19,344 nt of DNA, taken from the NCBI GenBank assembly GCA_030149685.1, contig JASLGI010000019.1, forward strand, positions 1 to 19,344, in the 5' to 3' direction. The position numbers were made by a program, and so were the translations under genes. Shown one piece after another: positions 16,116-19,344 of the stretch (its first letter is position 1; each line of letters opens with the position of its first letter). This DNA is from Bacillaceae bacterium. GTDB taxonomy: Bacteria; Bacillota; Bacilli; Bacillales_A; Planococcaceae. Under the pieces are notes generated by a model. That model saw nothing but the letters and a program-made list of their open reading frames with translations, was not told where the DNA came from and ran no database searches.

Positions 16116-16170
16116 AAAAACCTAGCAAAAGATGAAAAGACGACGAGTCTCTTCTCTTTGCTAGGTTTTT
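16116..16170. terminator. Bidirectional intrinsic terminator between convergent genes
   Basis: AAAAACCTAGCAAA (16116-16129) pairs perfectly over 14 bp with TTTGCTAGGTTTTT (16157-16170) around a 27-nt loop. A run of T follows on the plus strand, and a run of T (from the A tract at 16116-16120) on the minus strand. It can end both the GTPase gene and the DUF4288/norM transcript. Confidence 0.85.
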
Positions 16171-16182
16171 TCATATTACGAA

Positions 16183-16509
16183 TTATTGCTCGAGTTGGAA
16201 GTATTGGATGCATTGTTCAGTTGTCCAATGACTCGGAGTGATTAAAAAGCGACTATACACTTCTTTTCCGTCATCAAAAGGAGAAAAAGAGTCTATACAT
16301 TCAAAAATGTCGAGAATACGTGCGAGTGTATGGTGAACGATATTTCCATCCGCATTTTCATACGGTGGAGTTTGAACGAAACGTTTTACTTTTTCTTTCG
16401 CTTCGCATTCATTGGATGCGTGGACAAGAATAATTTGTTCTTCCCAAACTCTTTCCTCACTAGACGCTTCTGCTACGTAAGAAGCGATTAATAATTTTAC
16501 ACTATACAT
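16183..16509 (-). CDS. DUF4288 domain small protein
   Basis: The 108-residue product (YSVKLLIASYVAEASSEER, then WEEQIILVHASNECEAKEKVKRF) has the pattern of DUF4288 proteins. It has no signal peptide or membrane segment and is probably cytoplasmic; function is unknown. Alternating hydrophobic stretches near the start and an alpha-helical EAKEKVKRF segment suggest a small alpha/beta fold. The ATG at 16509 overlaps the last 8 nt of the MATE gene, with only an AAAGAAG-like site upstream, so it is probably translated by coupling. A start 20 codons earlier is in frame but lies wholly inside the MATE gene without a ribosome binding site. Confidence 0.72.
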   Translation of the reverse strand: MYSVKLLIASYVAEASSEERVWEEQIILVHASNECEAKEKVKRFVQTPPYENADGNIVHHTLARILDIFECIDSFSPFDDGKEVYSRFLITPSHWTTEQCIQYFQLEQ

Positions 16510-17869
16510 GAGTGAATACTTCTTTTTTAATCTGTTTTTGGATAAATAATAAACGAATGAGTAGCGCAATCGCTCCTAAATTAAGCCCGATAATAAGTCC
16601 GATCCAATAACCATATGGTCCGAGCTCTGTCCATGTCGCTAAAGCGTACCCAACAGGTAGTCCAATCACCCAAAATGAGATGATGGCTGTAATGAACGTA
16701 CTATTTACATCTTTATATCCGCGAAGCGCTCCTTGGATAGGAGCTAAAAAAGCATCCGACCATTGGAAAAACGCACCGAAAATGAGAAACTTAGCAGCGA
16801 GTGTAATAACTTCAGGTTCATTTGAATAAAGAGCAGCGATTGGTTCTCGGAATAAGAAAATGACGGTCATCGAGATGATGCTGAAAAATAGTGCGAATCC
16901 AATACTTAAAAAACTGTATTGTTTAGCATCTGTAAATTGTTTCGCTCCAATAGATTGTCCGACGACAATAGTTGCTCCCATCGAGATACTTAATGGAATC
17001 ATATATAACAGAGATGTAAAGTTCATTGCGACTTGATGGCTTGAAATGATGCTCGTTGAATACGTATGACTCATCAGTAATGTAATGGCTGCAAATATAC
17101 TCGTTTCGATGAAAATCGCTAATCCGATCGGCACACCAATTCGAAGTACATGCATCGCTTCTTTTATGTTTGGACGTTCCCACGATTGGAAAAGCATGTA
17201 GCGCTGGAAAGGCTTTCGAGATTTTGCAATGAAAAAGGCGACAGCAAAAACGATCCAATACGTAATGCCAGAAGCATAGCCCGCTCCAATACCACCGAGT
17301 TCAGGAAGTCCAAATTTTCCATAAATCAGTGCATAGTTAAGGATGATGTTAATCGGCGCTGATAATAATACGATAAACATCGAAACGCGTGTCGCTCCTA
17401 ATGCATCAAAAAATGCACGTAGTGTTGAATAAGCGAATAAAGGAAGTAATCCGACAGCCATTCCGACTAAATAATGAAAGGCAATCGGTCGAACGGCAGC
17501 ATCAAGCGACATATTGTTTAAAATAATCGGTACGAGTAAAAAAATAAAAAGTGCAACGATCAGACTTAATGCAAGAGATACATATAAACCTTGTTGTACT
17601 GACGGACGTACGGATCGGTATTTTTTGCCACCAATATAATGAGCAATAATGGGGGTAAGCCCTGTTAAAATACCTGCAAACCCTGTAAAAACAGGTGTCC
17701 ATAAAGCACTGCCGATAGCGACACCTGCAAGGTCGATTTGACCGTATCGCCCCGTCATCAGGACATCGAAGAAAGTCATTAAAAATAATGCGAGTTGTGT
17801 GACTAAAATCGGTCCGATAATTTTTCGGAGAGTGCTCGTTTTTTGTTTCATAGGAATCGCTTGTTGCAT
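16502..17869 (-). CDS. norM: MATE family efflux transporter, NorM-like
   Basis: The 455-residue product is hydrophobic throughout, with about 12 membrane segments in two similar halves, the MATE layout. Recognisable stretches are PILVTQLALFLMTFFDVLMTGRYG in the first helix region, GGIGAGYASGITYW at the mid region, and QVAMNFTSLLYMIPLSISMG and GALRGYKDVNSTFI in the second half. MATE exporters use sodium or proton gradients to expel cationic compounds; the closest match from memory is B. subtilis YojI/NorM. The ATG at 17869 has AAAGGAG at 8-nt spacing; a start 15 codons upstream has no such site. A palindrome overlaps the -10 box, hinting at a dedicated repressor. It is co-transcribed with the DUF4288 gene. 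Confidence 0.9.
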   Translation of the reverse strand: MQQAIPMKQKTSTLRKIIGPILVTQLALFLMTFFDVLMTGRYGQIDLAGVAIGSALWTPVFTGFAGILTGLTPIIAHYIGGKKYRSVRPSVQQGLYVSLALSLIVALFIFLLVPIILNNMSLDAAVRPIAFHYLVGMAVGLLPLFAYSTLRAFFDALGATRVSMFIVLLSAPINIILNYALIYGKFGLPELGGIGAGYASGITYWIVFAVAFFIAKSRKPFQRYMLFQSWERPNIKEAMHVLRIGVPIGLAIFIETSIFAAITLLMSHTYSTSIISSHQVAMNFTSLLYMIPLSISMGATIVVGQSIGAKQFTDAKQYSFLSIGFALFFSIISMTVIFLFREPIAALYSNEPEVITLAAKFLIFGAFFQWSDAFLAPIQGALRGYKDVNSTFITAIISFWVIGLPVGYALATWTELGPYGYWIGLIIGLNLGAIALLIRLLFIQKQIKKEVFTHV

Positions 17870-17900
17870 GAAATAAACTCCTTTTTCTTTCGTTTTCTCT

Positions 17901-17921
17901 ATTATACATGACATGCATAAT
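17901..17921 (-). promoter_or_regulatory. Putative norM -10 box within an inverted repeat
   Basis: On the minus strand TATAAT (17906-17901) lies about 31 nt before the norM ATG. It forms one end of a 21-bp palindrome, ATTAT-n-CATG-n-CATG-n-ATAAT, with only the sixth base pair and the centre unmatched. No good -35 box is visible. The arrangement fits an operator covering the promoter, as in MarR- or TetR-controlled efflux genes; the regulator is not in the window. Confidence 0.5.
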
Positions 17922-17993
17922 AGAAGGGGAGTAGGATGAAAGAGAAGAAAAACGTTTGTTACAAAAAATGAAACAAACGAAAGATGTTTTTTC

Positions 17994-18002
17994 TGCTATA
18001 AT
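17994..18002 (+). promoter_or_regulatory. Extended -10 promoter of murG
   Basis: TGCTATAAT is a perfect extended -10 element 38 nt before the murG ATG. The -35 region is poor; instead, an inverted repeat CGTTTGTT/AACAAACG occupies 17953-17979. Confidence 0.6.
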
Positions 18003-18039
18003 GACGAATGGATATGATTAAAAATGAAGAGGTGTCACT

Positions 18040-19116
18040 ATGGCTCAGCCAAATATCGTCTTAACCGGTGGTGGAACGGCAGGTCACGTTTCAGTCAATG
18101 AAGCGCTTATACCTGTGTTTACATCACGTGGGTACGACGTTCACTATATCGGCTCCTATGACGGAATCGAAAAAGAATTAATCGATGGTCAATATGAAGG
18201 AGTTACGTATCATGCAATTTCGAGCGGAAAATTCCGTCGTTATTTCTCAATGAAAAACTTCACGGATCCTTTCCGTGTATTAAATGGAATCGGTCAAGCG
18301 TATCGATTATTACGAAAATTAAAGCCATCAATTGTTTTTTCTAAAGGAGGATTCGTTTCAGTCCCTGTCGTTATGGCAGCAAAACTTGCAAAGATTCCAG
18401 TTGTCGTTCATGAATCAGATATGACGCCAGGACTTGCAAATAAATTATCACTTCCTTTTGCGGCGCATATTTTTACAGTGTTTGAATCAACGTTACAACA
18501 TGTACCAGAAGGGAAAGGGACAGCAGTTGGAGCGATTGTACGCCCGGAATTATTCGAAGGGAAACGAGAAAAAGGATTGTATTACGCGAGCCTTCAAGGA
18601 GATAAAAAAGTCTTATTAGTTATGGGAGGTAGCCAAGGGTCTTTAGTACTAAATGAGGCAATTCGTTCAAATTTAGAACAAATGTTACAAAATTATGATA
18701 TTATTCATTTATGCGGAAAAGGTCACATCGATGAAACACTTGAAGGTGTGGAAGGATATACGCAATTTGAGTATGTCACAACCGCTCTACCAGATTTACT
18801 TGCGGCAACAGATGTCGCAGTGAGTCGTGCAGGGTCCAATACAATTTTTGAGTTACTCGCTTTAGAGAAGCCGATGATACTCGTTCCTCTGTCTGCAGCG
18901 AAGAGTCGTGGCGATCAAATTTTAAATGCGAAACGATTTGAAGAGCTGCATTTAGCAAAGGTGATTCAAGAAGAAGAGTTGAATGAAGAAACATTATTCA
19001 AAGCGTTACAGTCTGTTGAACAAGAAGAGGAAGTTATGAAGAAGGAGTTAGCAAAACATTCAAATGTGAAAACGCCAGAAACGATGACGGATGAGATTTT
19101 ATCTTATCGAAAGTAA
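18040..19116 (+). CDS. murG: UDP-GlcNAc:lipid I N-acetylglucosaminyltransferase (MurG), S. aureus type
   Basis: MurG adds N-acetylglucosamine to lipid I to make lipid II on the inner membrane face during peptidoglycan synthesis. The 358-residue product has the GT28 two-domain layout: GGGTAGH (10-16) near the N-terminus, SKGGFVSVPVVMAAKLAKIPVVVHESDMTPGLANK, then the C-terminal MGGSQGS loop and RAGSNTIFELLALEKPMILVP for UDP-GlcNAc. The variants VSVNEALIP and HESDMTPGLAN agree with S. aureus MurG; the E. coli/B. subtilis type has HEQN..PG. The gene stands alone, not in a division/cell-wall cluster, so it could be a second MurG. The ATG follows AGAGGTG at 5-nt spacing. Confidence 0.92.
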   Translation: MAQPNIVLTGGGTAGHVSVNEALIPVFTSRGYDVHYIGSYDGIEKELIDGQYEGVTYHAISSGKFRRYFSMKNFTDPFRVLNGIGQAYRLLRKLKPSIVFSKGGFVSVPVVMAAKLAKIPVVVHESDMTPGLANKLSLPFAAHIFTVFESTLQHVPEGKGTAVGAIVRPELFEGKREKGLYYASLQGDKKVLLVMGGSQGSLVLNEAIRSNLEQMLQNYDIIHLCGKGHIDETLEGVEGYTQFEYVTTALPDLLAATDVAVSRAGSNTIFELLALEKPMILVPLSAAKSRGDQILNAKRFEELHLAKVIQEEELNEETLFKALQSVEQEEEVMKKELAKHSNVKTPETMTDEILSYRK

Positions 19117-19133
19117 TGTTCACAGTTTTGTAC

Positions 19134-19170
19134 GATTTTCATGAATATTTTTTGAAAATCTTTATTTTTC
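19134..19170 (+). terminator. AT-rich terminator after murG
   Basis: GATTTTCA (19134-19141) pairs with TGAAAATC (19153-19160) around an 11-nt loop, followed by TTTATTTTTC. The stem is AT-rich, so strength is uncertain. The rest of the gap to 19243 shows no gene. Confidence 0.6.
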
Positions 19171-19243
19171 CTTGCTTTTTTCATTTTAATCTTCAAATTC
19201 ATGAAGAACTTAGTGCGAAACTCTTTTAGTATTGGCTTTTAAG

Positions 19244-19252
19244 TGCTATTAT
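19244..19252 (+). promoter_or_regulatory. Extended -10 promoter of the right-edge gene
   Basis: TGCTATTAT is an extended -10 element (5 of 6 for TATAAT) about 60 nt before the ATG at 19312. No matching -35 is seen at normal spacing. Confidence 0.5.
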
Positions 19253-19311
19253 AGATGTGCACAAATCAAAAACACAATTATGCTAAATGGCAAATGTGGA
19301 GGTCATAATAC

Positions 19312-19344
19312 ATGTCGAACAATGTTGGTGCCCATCGTACCCCT
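19312..19344 (+). CDS. Start of an unidentified gene, possibly odhA, truncated by window end
   Basis: Eleven codons (MSNNVGAHRTP) are visible after a strong GGAGGT site (19298-19303) at 8-nt spacing, and an upstream extended -10 element supports a real gene. The peptide is too short to identify. From memory, some Bacillus species have a murG next to odhA (2-oxoglutarate dehydrogenase E1), whose family continues with a W..FYGPN motif soon after the start; this is a guess from context only. Confidence 0.55.
   Translation, partial: MSNNVGAHRTP

Noticed and set aside
17502..17918. 138-codon open frame on the minus strand overlapping the start of norM
   Set aside because: Runs in another frame of the same strand as norM, which has clear membrane segments; composition is that of an out-of-frame reading.
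1..19344. CRISPR arrays, insertion sequences, prophage genes, tRNA or rRNA genes
   Set aside because: No direct-repeat arrays, transposase or phage motifs, or RNA gene signatures were seen; gene order and composition look uniform and chromosomal.

Overview
This is an AT-rich (about 40% GC by eye) chromosomal window from a low-GC Gram-positive bacterium of the order Bacillales. The support is strong AGGAGG-type ribosome binding sites, sigma-A-like promoters, intrinsic terminators, and a gene order that follows the Bacillus subtilis series yphP-ypiP-ypjP-thy-dfrA-ypkP and ypmR-ypmS-msr. I cannot place it to genus. I see no insertion sequence, prophage, CRISPR array, rRNA or tRNA. The content is housekeeping and I found no convincing undescribed system. 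The more interesting signals are regulatory.

Layout. 1-443 (minus): the start of a YkoE-type thiamine/HMP transporter gene, preceded by a TPP riboswitch and a terminator. 490-1872 (minus): ilvA, with its own terminator and a promoter that carries a CodY-box-like sequence. 1972-5118 (plus): a Uup/YfmR-type ABC-F translation factor, then a YpgR/CvfC-like protein (Nfu-N domain plus HEAT repeats), then a terminator. 5219-7157 (plus): the bacilliredoxin brxA, a ypiP-like methyltransferase and ypjP, then a terminator.

7217-12831 (plus): eight tightly packed genes, thyA-dfrA-plsC/ypkP-degV-ypmR-ypmS-msrAB-yozE, probably one operon. It joins dTMP and tetrahydrofolate synthesis to lipid/fatty-acid handling, two membrane-anchored proteins and methionine sulfoxide repair. 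12895-16113 (plus): deoD, the S41 protease ctpA and a COG0523 metallochaperone-type GTPase; deoD and ctpA are each followed by a hairpin. 16116-17906 (minus): a MATE exporter (NorM-like) overlapping a small DUF4288 gene, sharing a bidirectional terminator with the GTPase gene. 18040-19116 (plus): a murG of the Staphylococcus aureus sequence type, then an AT-rich terminator and the first 11 codons of another gene, possibly odhA.

Many genes sit in overlapping or closely spaced pairs (brxA/ypiP, dfrA/plsC, ypmR/ypmS, norM/DUF4288), consistent with translational coupling. For several genes an upstream in-frame start is possible, but a downstream ATG has a much better ribosome binding site; those starts are used here and explained in each entry.
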